Below, piece by piece: positions 6,570 to 18,110 of a DNA stretch of 64,000 nucleotides; within the stretch, counting starts at the first letter, position 1, and each line of letters begins with the position of its first letter. The stretch comes from Pseudomonas capeferrum (GTDB taxonomy: Bacteria; Pseudomonadota; Gammaproteobacteria; Pseudomonadales; Pseudomonadaceae). The DNA is taken from contig NZ_JAAMQM010000001.1 of the NCBI RefSeq assembly GCF_013523055.1, positions 310,001-374,000 of the forward strand. The letters run 5' to 3'. Made by a program: the position numbers and the translations under genes. The notes under the pieces are model-generated. The model worked only from the letters and a program-made list of their open reading frames with translations, did no database searches and was not told the origin of the DNA.

Positions 6570-6929
6570 TCAGGCTTTCTTCAGCACTACCAGCACATCT
6601 TCCAACTCGACAATCATCTGCCGGATCAGTTGCCTGTACTGGGTAGAGTCTTCCTTGGCTTCTTCACTGGACATGCGCAATCGCGCACCACCGATGGTGA
6701 AGCCTTGGTCATACAGCAGCGCGCGAATCTGGCGGATCATCAGCACGTCTTGGCGCTGATAATACCGTCGGTTACCGCGACGCTTGACCGGATTGAGCTG
6801 GGGGAACTCCTGCTCCCAATAACGGAGCACATGCGGTTTTACGGCACAGAGCTCACTCACTTCACCAATGGTGAAGTAACGTTTGCCGGGTATGGGCGGC
6901 AACTCGTCGTTATGGCTTGGTTCCAGCAT
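6570..6929 (-). CDS. MerR-family transcriptional regulator
   Basis: A 119-residue protein ([12 protein letters not shown] start; a start three codons earlier is possible). Residues 19-90 are a MerR winged helix-turn-helix ([20 protein letters not shown], then [20 protein letters not shown]) followed by a dimerisation coil ([20 protein letters not shown]). There is no C-terminal effector domain or Cys cluster, so no metal ligand is implied. It overlaps the end of ihfA by 20 bases. This small MerR protein is a constant neighbour of ihfA in pseudomonads; its targets are unknown. Confidence 0.9.
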   Translation of the reverse strand: MLEPSHNDELPPIPGKRYFTIGEVSELCAVKPHVLRYWEQEFPQLNPVKRRGNRRYYQRQDVLMIRQIRALLYDQGFTIGGARLRMSSEEAKEDSTQYRQLIRQMIVELEDVLVVLKKA

Positions 6930-7212
6930 AGGCCTCAACCCGGGCCTTCAACTTCTGCCCTGGACGAAAGGTGACGACACGGCGTGCAGTGATCGGGATC
7001 TCTTCCCCTGTCTTGGGGTTGCGACCCGGTCGCTGGCGTTTGTCCCGCAGGTCGAAATTGCCGAATCCGGACAATTTGACCTGCTCGTTGTCTTCAAGCG
7101 CGTGCCGGATCTCTTCAAAGAACAGCTCTACCAGTTCCTTGGCCTCACGCTTGTTCAAGCCTAGCTCTTCATAGAGCCTTTCGGCCATCTCAGCTTTCGT
7201 CAGAGCACCCAT
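6910..7212 (-). CDS. ihfA: Integration host factor subunit alpha
   Basis: A 100-residue HU/IHF-family protein, full length. It has the N-terminal dimerisation helices ([20 protein letters not shown]) and the beta-arm with [20 protein letters not shown], where the intercalating Pro sits in RNPKTG. With IhfB it bends DNA sharply for recombination, replication and RpoN promoters, and it would also be the host factor for the adjacent integrase. It begins three bases after the pheT stop, as the last translation-linked gene of the cluster. Confidence 0.97.
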   Translation of the reverse strand: MGALTKAEMAERLYEELGLNKREAKELVELFFEEIRHALEDNEQVKLSGFGNFDLRDKRQRPGRNPKTGEEIPITARRVVTFRPGQKLKARVEAYAGTKP

Positions 7213-7215
7213 ACG

Positions 7216-9594
7216 CTATTTCCTTAACGTGGTGTTCAACCTTTGTTCGAGCGAGGTGAGGATAGTCTGCAGGGTGGCGTTCACCTCATCGTCGTTAAGA
7301 GTGCGCGATGGATGCTGCCAGGTCAAGCCGACCGCGAGGCTTTTTCTATCCGGATCAATACCTTTACCTGCATAGACATCAAACAGTCTGAGGTCCTTGA
7401 GCCATTCACCCGCGTGCTCTCGGATTACCTCGAGCACCGCGCTCGAAGCCACATCACGACCTGCGATCAAGGCCAGGTCACGCCTGGTTTCAGGGAACCT
7501 GGACAGTTCGCTGAAGGCCGGCAGACTACCTTCGACGACCTCACCCAGTACCAGCTCAAAGACAAATACTGGACGGTCCAAGTCGAGGGTCTTGGCGAGC
7601 TCGGGGTGGAGCGCGCCGAGATAGCCGACTTCGCGTCCGCCACGCTCGATGCGGGCGGTCTGGCCCGGGTGCAGGGCTGGGTGCTTGCCGGCGACGAACT
7701 TGAATTCGTCCAACGCGCCAGCGTAGCCAAGCACCGCTTCGACGTCGGCCTTGACGTCGAAGAAGTCGATGCCCTCGCGCCCGTTTGCCCAGCCTTCCGG
7801 CAGGCGGCTGCCGCAGACGACGCCGGCAAGCATTGGTTGCTGCTGGAGGTCACCGAGCTTGCCAACGAAGCGTTGGCCGCTTTCGAAGAGGCGTACGCGA
7901 TCCTGCTGGCGATTGAGGTTGTGCTGCAGTGCCTTGACCAGACCTGGCCACAGGGAGGCGCGCATGGCGGCCATGTCGCTGGAGATCGGATTGGCCAGCA
8001 GCAAAGGCTCGACGCCAGGGCTGAACAGCTCGAACAGCTTCGCGTCGATGAAGCTGTAGGTGATAGCTTCCTGGTAACCGCGGGCGACCAGCAGACGACG
8101 CAGATTCGGCAGCTCGCCACGGGTTTCGGACTTGGCCTGGGGGGCCAAGCGGGCTTGCGGGTAGCGTACCGGCAGGCGGTTGTAACCGTACAGGCGGGCA
8201 AGCTCTTCGATCAGGTCTACTTCGATGCTGATGTCGAAGCGGTGGCTAGGAACTTCTACAGTCCATTGCCCTTCCCCGCTGGCGCTGGTGGTCAGGCCCA
8301 AGGCGTTGAGCAATTGCTCGACGACTGTCTTCTCCATGTCCATGCCGAGCATCTGGCTGATGCGTTCGGCGCGCAAGGTAATCGGTGCGACCTCTGGCAA
8401 ATGCTGCTCGCTGACGGCTTCGATGATCGGCCCGGCTTCACCGCCGACGATATCGAGCATCAGTGCGGTAGCACGCTCCATGGCTTCACGCGCCAGTTGC
8501 GAGTCCACGCCGCGCTCGAAGCGGTGCGAAGCATCGGTGTGCAGGCCGTAGGAACGGGCCTTGCCGGCTACGGAAATAGGCTCGAAGAATGCGCTTTCGA
8601 GGAAGATGTCGCGAGTCTTGTCGGACACGCCACTGTGCTCGCCACCCATGACGCCAGCGATGGCCAAGGCGCGGGAATGATCGGCGATGACCAGCGTGTC
8701 AGCACGCAGGGCCACCTCCTGACCGTCGAGCAGCACCAGCTTTTCGCCTTCTTCTGCCATGCGCACGCGAATGCCGCCGTTGATTTCGGCGAGATCGAAG
8801 GCGTGCATCGGTTGGCCGAGCTCGAGCATCACGTAGTTGGTGATATCGACAGCGGCGTCGATGCTGCGTACATCGGCGCGGCGCAGGCGCTCGACCATCC
8901 ACAGCGGGGATGGCTTGGACAGGTCGACGTTGCGGATGACCCGGCCCAGGTAACGCGGGCAGGCGGCTGGCGCGCTCACATCGACCGGACGGACTTCATC
9001 GTGGGCCGCAGCTACGGCCGGCACCTGTGGACGGGTGACCGGTACATCGTAGAGCGCGCCCACCTCTCGGGCCAGACCGGCCAAAGACAGGCAATCGCCA
9101 CGGTTCGGGGTCAGGTCGACTTCGATACTGGCATCGTCCAGGCTGAGATAGACGCGCACGTCCTCACCGACAGGAGCATCGGAAGCGAGTTCGAGCAGGC
9201 CATCGTTCTCTTCGCTGATCTGCAGCTCGGCTGCCGAGCAGAGCATACCGTTAGACTCGACACCGCGCAGCTTGGCCTTCTTGATCTTGAAGTCGCCAGG
9301 CAGTTGAGCGCCGATCATGGCAAAGGGGATCTTCAAGCCGGGACGTACGTTGGGGGCACCGCATACGACCTGGAAGGTCTCGCTGCCGTTACTGACCTGG
9401 CAGACACGCAACTTGTCGGCGTCCGGGTGCTGCTCGGTGCTCAGCACTTCGCCAACGACGATGCCGCTGAACTCGCCAGCGGCCGGAGTGACGCTGTCGA
9501 CTTCGAGGCCGGCCATGGACAGACGAGCAACGAGCTCGTCACGGGAGACTTGCGGGTTGACCCAACCACGCAGCCACTGTTCACTGAATTTCAT
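7216..9594 (-). CDS. pheT: Phenylalanine-tRNA ligase beta subunit
   Basis: A 792-residue subunit of the alpha2-beta2 enzyme that charges tRNA-Phe. In order: N-terminal tRNA-binding OB domain (about 40-150, with GIVVGEVLSTEQHPDADKLR), B3/B4 editing domain, B5 domain, catalytic-like core, and a C-terminal ferredoxin-like anticodon-binding domain (about 700-792, starting FPETRRDLALIAG). Length matches other gamma-proteobacterial PheT proteins. It follows pheS by 33 bases and is followed by ihfA after three bases, so pheS, pheT and ihfA are very likely cotranscribed. Confidence 0.98.
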   Translation of the reverse strand: MKFSEQWLRGWVNPQVSRDELVARLSMAGLEVDSVTPAAGEFSGIVVGEVLSTEQHPDADKLRVCQVSNGSETFQVVCGAPNVRPGLKIPFAMIGAQLPGDFKIKKAKLRGVESNGMLCSAAELQISEENDGLLELASDAPVGEDVRVYLSLDDASIEVDLTPNRGDCLSLAGLAREVGALYDVPVTRPQVPAVAAAHDEVRPVDVSAPAACPRYLGRVIRNVDLSKPSPLWMVERLRRADVRSIDAAVDITNYVMLELGQPMHAFDLAEINGGIRVRMAEEGEKLVLLDGQEVALRADTLVIADHSRALAIAGVMGGEHSGVSDKTRDIFLESAFFEPISVAGKARSYGLHTDASHRFERGVDSQLAREAMERATALMLDIVGGEAGPIIEAVSEQHLPEVAPITLRAERISQMLGMDMEKTVVEQLLNALGLTTSASGEGQWTVEVPSHRFDISIEVDLIEELARLYGYNRLPVRYPQARLAPQAKSETRGELPNLRRLLVARGYQEAITYSFIDAKLFELFSPGVEPLLLANPISSDMAAMRASLWPGLVKALQHNLNRQQDRVRLFESGQRFVGKLGDLQQQPMLAGVVCGSRLPEGWANGREGIDFFDVKADVEAVLGYAGALDEFKFVAGKHPALHPGQTARIERGGREVGYLGALHPELAKTLDLDRPVFVFELVLGEVVEGSLPAFSELSRFPETRRDLALIAGRDVASSAVLEVIREHAGEWLKDLRLFDVYAGKGIDPDRKSLAVGLTWQHPSRTLNDDEVNATLQTILTSLEQRLNTTLRK

Positions 9595-9627
9595 GCTGTT
9601 CTCCTGAAAATTGCGTCAAGGTGCGGT

Positions 9628-10696
<1,069 letters not shown>

Positions 10697-10751
10697 CGAT
10701 GACGTTTAACACCCGACGCCGCAAACGTCGCCGGGTGATTGTCGCGGGTAC

Positions 10752-11108
10752 TTAAGCCAGGACGGCTTTAGCTTTCTCGACAATCGCAGCAAACGCCGCT
10801 TTTTCGTTCACTGCCAGATCGGCCAGAACCTTGCGGTCGATTTCGATCGAAGCCTTTTTCAGGCCAGCGATCAGACGGCTGTAGGACAGACCGTTGATGC
10901 GAGCACCGGCGTTGATACGAGCGATCCACAGTGCGCGGAACTGACGCTTCTTCTGACGACGGTCACGGTAGGCGTATTGACCGGCCTTGATGACAGCCTG
11001 CTTGGCTACGCGGAATACGCGCGAGCGCGCACCGTAGTAACCTTTAGCCAGTTTCAGAATCTTTTTGTGACGCTTACGGGCGATGACGCCACGCTTTACA
11101 CGAGCCAT
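10752..11108 (-). CDS. rplT: 50S ribosomal protein L20
   Basis: A 118-residue, very basic protein with the conserved start [20 protein letters not shown] and the family length. L20 binds 23S rRNA early in large-subunit assembly, and in enterobacteria it also represses its own operon at the rpmI leader. It lies 28 bases downstream of rpmI in the usual infC-rpmI-rplT order. Confidence 0.98.
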   Translation of the reverse strand: MARVKRGVIARKRHKKILKLAKGYYGARSRVFRVAKQAVIKAGQYAYRDRRQKKRQFRALWIARINAGARINGLSYSRLIAGLKKASIEIDRKVLADLAVNEKAAFAAIVEKAKAVLA

Positions 11109-11136
11109 GAGTAATTTCCTCTATCTTTGACCAGAA

Positions 11137-11331
11137 TTAACGAACGCGCAGCATGCGCGCGACTTTTGCCACGTCGGACGGGTGCAGCAAGCTGCTACCA
11201 CGCAATTGACGCTTACGCTTGGTCGACATTTTGGTCAGGATGTGGCTCTTGAAAGCGTGCTTGTGCTTGAAACCGGAAGCTGTTTTCAGGAAACGCTTCG
11301 CAGCACCGCTCTTGGTTTTCATTTTTGGCAT
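11137..11331 (-). CDS. rpmI: 50S ribosomal protein L35
   Basis: A 64-residue basic ribosomal protein starting [20 protein letters not shown], the family norm. An in-frame upstream start would add 13 non-conserved residues and is not used. It follows infC after 59 bases and precedes rplT. Confidence 0.98.
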   Translation of the reverse strand: MPKMKTKSGAAKRFLKTASGFKHKHAFKSHILTKMSTKRKRQLRGSSLLHPSDVAKVARMLRVR

Positions 11332-11390
11332 GTTCGGAACTCCGCATTGGATGGATAAACATAACCGCAAGGCCTGCCGTGCCCTGGTGG

Positions 11391-11942
11391 TTATTTCTTC
11401 TTTTTGGGGGCGATGACCATCATAAGCTGGCGTCCTTCCATCTTCGGATGCTGCTCGACGGTGCCGTATTCGATCAGGTCACCTTCAACCCGCTTCAACA
11501 GCTCCATGCCCAGCTCCTGGTGGGCCATCTCACGACCACGGAATCTCAGAGAGATCTTGGCCTTGTCCCCTTCACTTAGGAAACGTACCAGGTTGCGTAG
11601 TTTTACCTGGTAATCCCCTTCCTCCGTCCCTGGACGAAACTTGATTTCTTTGATCTGGATCTGCTTCTGATTCTTTTTGGCCTCGTTGGCCTGCTTCTTC
11701 TTCTCGAAGAGGTGCTTGCCGTAGTCCATGACTTTACAGACAGGAGGTAGGGCGTCAGCAGAAATCTCTACCAGATCCAGCTTCGCTTCTTCAGCGATTC
11801 GAAGCGCTTCATCAATCGAGACGATGCCAACCTGCTCGCCATCAGCGCCAATTAACCGAACCTCGCGTGCCGAGATATTCTCGTTGATCGGGGCCTTCGG
11901 TGCAGTTCGTTTATCGTTTCTCATTTCACGCTTAATAGTAAT
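11391..11942 (-). CDS. infC: Translation initiation factor IF-3, with AUU start codon
   Basis: A 183-residue IF-3. The N-terminal domain ([20 protein letters not shown]), linker helix ([20 protein letters not shown]) and C-terminal domain are all present. The conserved N-terminus [12 protein letters not shown] needs an ATT start at 11940-11942, which shares one base with the thrS stop codon (TAATT). A second ATT at 11934-11936 has better spacing from the GGAG in the last thrS codons; the first ATG is at 11922-11924. A rare AUU start is the known basis of IF-3 self-repression, because IF-3 rejects non-canonical starts. It is translationally coupled to thrS. Confidence 0.95.
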   Translation of the reverse strand: MTIKREMRNDKRTAPKAPINENISAREVRLIGADGEQVGIVSIDEALRIAEEAKLDLVEISADALPPVCKVMDYGKHLFEKKKQANEAKKNQKQIQIKEIKFRPGTEEGDYQVKLRNLVRFLSEGDKAKISLRFRGREMAHQELGMELLKRVEGDLIEYGTVEQHPKMEGRQLMMVIAPKKKK

Positions 11943-13864
11943 TACTCCGATTCTTGGCGACCACGCCGGGAAACCGCATGAGCGAGGAATTCAGCGAATT
12001 GGGCGACGGGCATGGAGCCCAGGTCAGCACCTTCGCGCGTTCGCACAGCGACGGTTTGCGTTTCGACTTCACGATCCCCTATAACCAAAAGGTACGGGAC
12101 CTTGAGCAAAGTATGCTCGCGGATTTTAAAGCCGATCTTCTCATTTCTCAAGTCGGTCTTGGCACGGAATCCGCTGGAAGTGAGAGTTTTTTCCACTTCC
12201 TGAGCAAAATCAGCCTGTTTGTCGGTGATATTCATGATCACCGCCTGGGTCGGCGCCAGCCAGGCCGGGAAAACACCGGCGTAGTGCTCGATCAGCATGC
12301 CGATGAAACGCTCGAACGATCCAAGGATGGCACGATGCAGCATCACTGGGCGCTTGCGGGCGTTATCTTCGGCGATGTAGCTCGCGTCGAGGCGCTCGGG
12401 CAGGTTTGGATCGTATTGCAGGGTACCACACTGCCAGCTGCGACCGAGGCAGTCACGCAAGGTGAACTCGATCTTCGGACCGTAGAACGCCCCCTCGCCC
12501 GGCTGGTATTCCCACTCCAGGCCAGATTCGTTCAAGGCATCGGCGAGCGCGCCCTCGGCACGATCCCATAGCTCTTCGGAGCCTACGCGCTTTGCCGGAC
12601 GGGTCGAGAGCTTCATGGCGATGTCGCTGAAGCCGAAGTCCTTATAGACATCAAGGGTCAGCTTGATGAAATCGGCGGCCTCTTTCTTTACCTGATCTTC
12701 GGTGCAGAAGATGTGCGCATCGTCCTGTACGAAACCGCGCACACGCATGATGCCGTGCAGGGCGCCGGACGGCTCGTTGCGGTGGCAGGCACCGAATTCG
12801 GCCAGGCGCAGCGGCAGGTCGCGATATGACTTCAGCCCTTGGTTGAATACTTGCACGTGACAAGGGCAGTTCATCGGCTTGACCGCATAATCGCGGCTTT
12901 CCGACGAGGTGGTGAACATGTTTTCGGCGTAGTTGGACCAGTGACCCGAGCGCTCCCACAGGATCCGGTCGACGACCTGCGGGGTCTTGATCTCGAGGTA
13001 GCCATTCACGCGCTGCACAGTGCGCATGTACTGCTCGAGCACCTGGTAGACCGTCCAACCGTTAGGATGCCAGAAGACCATGCCTGGCGCTTCTTCCTGC
13101 AGGTGGAACAGGTCGAGCTGCTTGCCGATCTTGCGGTGATCGCGCTTTTCGGCTTCCTCGATACGCTGGATATAGGCGGCCAGCTGCTTCTTGTCAGCCC
13201 AGGCGGTGCCGTAGACACGCTGCAATTGCTCGTTCTTGGCATCGCCGCGCCAGTAGGCGCCGGACAGCTTGGTCAGCTTGAATGCCTTGAGGAAGCGCGT
13301 GTTCGGCACGTGCGGACCACGGCACATGTCGACGTACTCTTCGTGATAGTACAAGCCCATGGCCGTCTCATCAGGCATGTCCTCGACCAGACGCAGCTTG
13401 TAGTCTTCGCCACGCTCCCGGAACACGCCGATGACCTCGGCGCGCGGCGTCACTTTCTTGATGACGTCGTAATCCTTCTCGATCAGCTGCTGCATGCGCT
13501 GCTCGATCGCGGAGAGGTCCTCGGGAGTAAAAGGACGCTCATAGGCGATGTCGTAATAGAAGCCTTCATCGATCACCGGGCCGATGACCATCTTGGCGGT
13601 CGGATAGAGCTGCTTGACCGCGTGGCCGATCAGGTGGGCGCACGAGTGACGGATAATCTCCAGCCCCTCTTCATCCTTGGGTGTGATGATCTGCAGGGTG
13701 GCATCGTTCTCGATCAGGTCGCACGCGTCGACCAGCTTGCCATCGACCTTGCCGGCCAGGGTGGCCTTGGCGAGACCCGCGCCGATGGATGCGGCGACTT
13801 CGGCAACGGTGACGGCCTTGTCGAACGAGCGTTGACTGCCATCGGGAAGAGTAATGATGGGCAT
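11942..13864 (-). CDS. thrS: Threonine-tRNA ligase
   Basis: A 640-residue class II synthetase. The start [12 protein letters not shown] at 13864 has AGGAGG just upstream; eleven earlier codons are not conserved. In order: TGS domain (1-61), editing domain with the [10 protein letters not shown] zinc-like motif, catalytic core with motif 2 ([13 protein letters not shown]) and the zinc-site Cys in MNCPCH, then a C-terminal anticodon domain. It is the first gene of the cluster. Its leader carries three tandem hairpins, one resembling a tRNA-Thr anticodon arm, which suggests autoregulation. Confidence 0.98.
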   Translation of the reverse strand: MPIITLPDGSQRSFDKAVTVAEVAASIGAGLAKATLAGKVDGKLVDACDLIENDATLQIITPKDEEGLEIIRHSCAHLIGHAVKQLYPTAKMVIGPVIDEGFYYDIAYERPFTPEDLSAIEQRMQQLIEKDYDVIKKVTPRAEVIGVFRERGEDYKLRLVEDMPDETAMGLYYHEEYVDMCRGPHVPNTRFLKAFKLTKLSGAYWRGDAKNEQLQRVYGTAWADKKQLAAYIQRIEEAEKRDHRKIGKQLDLFHLQEEAPGMVFWHPNGWTVYQVLEQYMRTVQRVNGYLEIKTPQVVDRILWERSGHWSNYAENMFTTSSESRDYAVKPMNCPCHVQVFNQGLKSYRDLPLRLAEFGACHRNEPSGALHGIMRVRGFVQDDAHIFCTEDQVKKEAADFIKLTLDVYKDFGFSDIAMKLSTRPAKRVGSEELWDRAEGALADALNESGLEWEYQPGEGAFYGPKIEFTLRDCLGRSWQCGTLQYDPNLPERLDASYIAEDNARKRPVMLHRAILGSFERFIGMLIEHYAGVFPAWLAPTQAVIMNITDKQADFAQEVEKTLTSSGFRAKTDLRNEKIGFKIREHTLLKVPYLLVIGDREVETQTVAVRTREGADLGSMPVAQFAEFLAHAVSRRGRQESE

Positions 13865-13940
13865 GGCGCCTCCTCTCCTAGTGGTGACCCCTACCAAAGG
13901 TCACGTGGGTTGGGATGAGCCAGTACAAGATCCGCCGTGT

Positions 13941-13988
13941 CTTTCCGTTGGGAAAGCCTGCCTCACAGTGGCAGAAGCCTTTCGGCTT
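13941..13988 (-). promoter_or_regulatory. Structured thrS leader with tRNA-Thr-like anticodon arm
   Basis: On the minus strand three small hairpins follow each other: AAGCC-GAAA-GGCTT (13988-13975), CTGCC-ACTGTGA-GGCAG (13974-13958) and CTTTCC-CAAC-GGAAAG (13956-13941). The middle one has a 5-bp stem and 7-base loop, with UGU at the anticodon position, a Thr anticodon. It lies about 100 bases before the thrS start. E. coli ThrRS represses its own mRNA by binding such a mimic; an equivalent here is inference. Confidence 0.45.
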
Positions 13989-14019
13989 ACCAGGGACGAA
14001 CCAGAGTGACTGGAAGAAA

Positions 14020-14048
14020 GAAAATGGGTGCAAGCGACCAACGGTCAA
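14020..14048 (-). promoter_or_regulatory. Weak sigma-70-like promoter candidate for thrS
   Basis: On the minus strand TTGACC (14048-14043) is separated by exactly 17 bases from ATTTTC (14025-14020). The -35 box is good and the -10 box poor. If used, the thrS leader would be about 150 bases and would include the three hairpins at 13941-13988. Confidence 0.3.
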
Positions 14049-14200
14049 TTGCAAGCCGGGCATGCTAGCACGCCGCTTTCGACGGCAGGCAGAAATATTT
14101 GGAAAATGCGGACAGAGGATGAACTTGTCAGGGAGATTTCCCCTCAGAGTTTTTGAAGCATCCTACTCTTTACGAGCCCTAACCCAAGGAGTGTGTGGTT

Positions 14201-14503
14201 ATGCGACTTCAGTCTCTTCTCGCCCTGAGCGCTGTTGGTGCCCTGATGCTGCCGATGGTGGCGAACGCTGGCCCGTGGCCAGAAGGCAAGAAAGGCACCT
14301 ACATGCAGCAATGCCAGCAGGTGGCCACTGGCCAGGGCCTCAGCGCCAGTGAGGCAAAATCGCACTGCGAATGTGGCGCCAAGGCCATCGAAAAGAATTT
14401 TAGTACCCAGGAGATACAAGAACTCGACAGCAAGGATGGCGTTGACGCTAAACTGATGCAACGCGCGCAGGCCGCGGTACAAGAGGCCTGCAAGCCGAAA
14501 TAG
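14201..14503 (+). CDS. Small secreted Cys-containing protein
   Basis: A 100-residue protein with a signal peptide (MRLQSLLALSAVGALMLPMV, cleavage near ANA-GPW). ATG 14201 is chosen because AAGGAG is 9 bases upstream. The mature part has four Cys (MQQCQQ, SHCECGAK, EEACKPK-like end) that could form two disulfides in the periplasm. No family is recognised. It is transcribed divergently from thrS. Confidence 0.75.
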   Translation: MRLQSLLALSAVGALMLPMVANAGPWPEGKKGTYMQQCQQVATGQGLSASEAKSHCECGAKAIEKNFSTQEIQELDSKDGVDAKLMQRAQAAVQEACKPK

Positions 14504-14669
14504 CACCCTTGCGGAGGGGGCTGATCAGCCTTAATTTGCGCTGAATCAGTATTCTGTGAATGTAATTGGCGCTTGCTGCGCAAAATTAGACTATGATGTT
14601 GCTTGTGCACCCTGTGGCCTCGGCAACATCGCACCTTTGAAAAAACATCATGTTTCTGGAGATTCACCC

Positions 14670-14882
14670 ATGTCCAATCGCCAAACCGGCACCGTCAAGT
14701 GGTTCAACGATGAAAAAGGCTTCGGCTTCATCACTCCTCAAGGCGGCGGCGACGACCTGTTCGTTCACTTCAAGGCCATCGAATCCGACGGCTTCAAAAG
14801 CCTGAAAGAAGGCCAGACCGTTTCCTTCGTTGCCGAGCGCGGCCAGAAGGGCATGCAGGCTGCACAGGTTCGTCCGGAGTAA
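14670..14882 (+). CDS. Cold-shock domain protein (CspA family)
   Basis: A 70-residue single cold-shock domain. It carries both nucleic-acid-binding motifs: RNP1 (KGFGFI) and RNP2 (LFVHF), plus the [15 protein letters not shown] start. It is a cytosolic RNA chaperone. A long leader (from about 14504) precedes it, as is common for csp genes, and a strong terminator follows at 14900. It could be called capB or cspA-like; the exact paralogue cannot be told from sequence alone. Confidence 0.95.
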   Translation: MSNRQTGTVKWFNDEKGFGFITPQGGGDDLFVHFKAIESDGFKSLKEGQTVSFVAERGQKGMQAAQVRPE

Positions 14883-14899
14883 TTCGGGCGTAGCTACAA

Positions 14900-14928
14900 A
14901 AAAACCCGCCTTCGTGGCGGGTTTTTTT
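14900..14928 (+). terminator. Terminator of the cold-shock gene
   Basis: CCCGCC (14905-14910), loop TTCGT, GGCGGG (14916-14921) and seven T follow the cold-shock gene by about 20 bases. The A run before the stem makes it partly bidirectional. Confidence 0.9.
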
Positions 14929-15066
14929 GTGGGCTGAACAAATGCGCTGTCTCGAACAGGTCGTCTGACAGCCACTGGTGGCGCCCTCATCAAGCGAAAG
15001 CGCTATCGAGAAGTAGCGCCCTCCTCTATCAATCTCGACGAAGCCACACCAGACGCAGAAAGACGC

Positions 15067-15390
15067 TCAACCGCAGTTGACGCGCGTCACCACACCTTTT
15101 TCATCGACGTTCAAGTTCAGCCGCTCGGAGCGGTATTCCAAGGTCATGACATCATGAGGCTTGAGAATACGCGCGACCTGGGAGCCACTGGCCTTGCGCG
15201 CCTGCTCGAGCAATTCGGCACTGGCCACTTTTCCCAGGGTGAAATCGGCGCCACTGGATTCGCAGCGGCCATCACTGGCGTCCGGGGCCGCCGGAGCGTT
15301 GTCGCTATCGCTCGACTTGCCGCCAGTGCTGCAACCTGCCAGGACTGCAGCTACCAGCAAGGTTGCCAGAGAAGCACGGGTACGGAACAT
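15067..15390 (-). CDS. I78-family peptidase inhibitor lipoprotein
   Basis: A 107-residue lipoprotein with lipobox LAGC at residues 18-21 (VLAGCSTGG). A Ser/Asp/Ala-rich linker follows, then a compact domain of about 65 residues containing RILKPHDVMTLEYRSERLNL and ending VVTRVNCG. This pattern is the I78 inhibitor family, which blocks serine peptidases; the member is probably attached to the outer membrane. A Cys near the domain start (GRCESS) and the terminal NCG likely form a disulfide. Confidence 0.8.
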   Translation of the reverse strand: MFRTRASLATLLVAAVLAGCSTGGKSSDSDNAPAAPDASDGRCESSGADFTLGKVASAELLEQARKASGSQVARILKPHDVMTLEYRSERLNLNVDEKGVVTRVNCG

Positions 15391-15679
15391 GAATCCTCCT
15401 ATCGATCACGGGAACTGCCTCATGCGACAGTTGCACCAACAGTTCGTTGCAAAACCGATCAAGTCTGCCTGAATCCCAGCGCAGAGGGAAAAGCCAATCG
15501 TGACCGGATTTTGCATTCGCGCGATTGGTTTGTATGTCAGGATTTCTTATGCCTAACTCGCAGGGTCACTTACGTAAAGTCATGATTTACTGTAATAAGT
15601 GGATCACGAGACGTCCGCCCTTCGAATACCAAGGCCAAGCGTCCGCATTTTCCGTACCGGCCTGCAGCGAGAATCATCC

Positions 15680-15892
15680 ATGAGCACCCACAGCATCGAC
15701 GCCGACATCAAGGTCAAATGGGCTGAAGGTCAGAGCGCCTATAGTCCAGGAACTCCAGAAGAACTATTGCTGATTGCCGTCGACCTCCTGGTTCGCGACC
15801 GCGGCAGGGACGCGGCACGTAATTTCGTCCAGCAGGTTCTGGAGCGTTATGCCCCGCATGCGTCTCTTGCAGGGGCGACAGCCGCCCGCTGA
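15680..15892 (+). CDS. Conserved small protein, unknown function
   Basis: A 70-residue cytosolic protein (MSTHSIDADIKVKWAEGQSA). The middle is a clear amphipathic helix (PEELLLIAVDLLVRDRGRDA) followed by FVQQVLERYAPH. I believe similar small proteins are widespread in pseudomonads but know no function. The ribosome site is weak, and the start is chosen by composition. A 595-base gap follows. Confidence 0.55.
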   Translation: MSTHSIDADIKVKWAEGQSAYSPGTPEELLLIAVDLLVRDRGRDAARNFVQQVLERYAPHASLAGATAAR

Positions 15893-17579
<1,687 letters not shown>

Positions 17580-17824
17580 TCCTTGAGCAAGTGAGCTAGA
17601 ACGCTAGGCGTCCTGGCTCCCTGCAGCGCTATGAATGATCGATCAATATGATTTTCGAGATGTAAACCGGAGGTTTTGAACTCAATTGCAACCTACGGAA
17701 GCAAGGCTTTGTAACCGCTTTGCTTCCGGCATCACGACTCTGCCTGATACCAAGTCTTACCGACGTCCGCCACAAAGCATCTTTCAGCACCTTACAAGCT
17801 GTTGCGAAAAACCCTACAGTGAAA

Positions 17825-17844
17825 TACTGTACGCGCATACAGCA
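17825..17844 (+). promoter_or_regulatory. LexA (SOS) box before DUF1654-endA
   Basis: CTGTACGCGCATACAG at 17827-17842 fits CTGT-N8-ACAG exactly and is preceded by TA and followed by CA, close to the gamma-proteobacterial LexA consensus. It lies 20-40 bases before the GTG start at 17862, so it should overlap the promoter. Confidence 0.7.
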
Positions 17845-17861
17845 AAACAAGGAAAAGCCGC

Positions 17862-18104
17862 GTGGCCAGTCTCCCCGCAGTAACGCCAAGCCGTTATGAA
17901 CAATTGGGTGTGCGCATCCAGAAGATCATCAACAGCCCCACCGCCCAGCGCAGCCGCGCCGCCTTGATCTTCCGCCTGGACAGCGAGTCGCCCGAAGACT
18001 GGGAAACCCTGCTCGAAGAAATCAGTGAGAACGACAACGTCACCCTCGCCCACCGCGACGATGGCGGTGTGCAGATTTTCTGGACCGTGCCGAAGGAAGA
18101 TTGA
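17862..18104 (+). CDS. DUF1654 family protein
   Basis: An 80-residue cytosolic protein starting at GTG with AAGGA upstream. It matches the DUF1654 pattern found mostly in Pseudomonas: SRYEQLGVRIQKIINSPTAQ, then WETLLEEISENDNVTLAHRD and a VQIFWTV end. The function is unknown. It is six bases upstream of endA and behind a consensus LexA box, so both genes are probably induced by DNA damage. Confidence 0.85.
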   Translation: MASLPAVTPSRYEQLGVRIQKIINSPTAQRSRAALIFRLDSESPEDWETLLEEISENDNVTLAHRDDGGVQIFWTVPKED

Positions 18105-18110
18105 CCCCGC

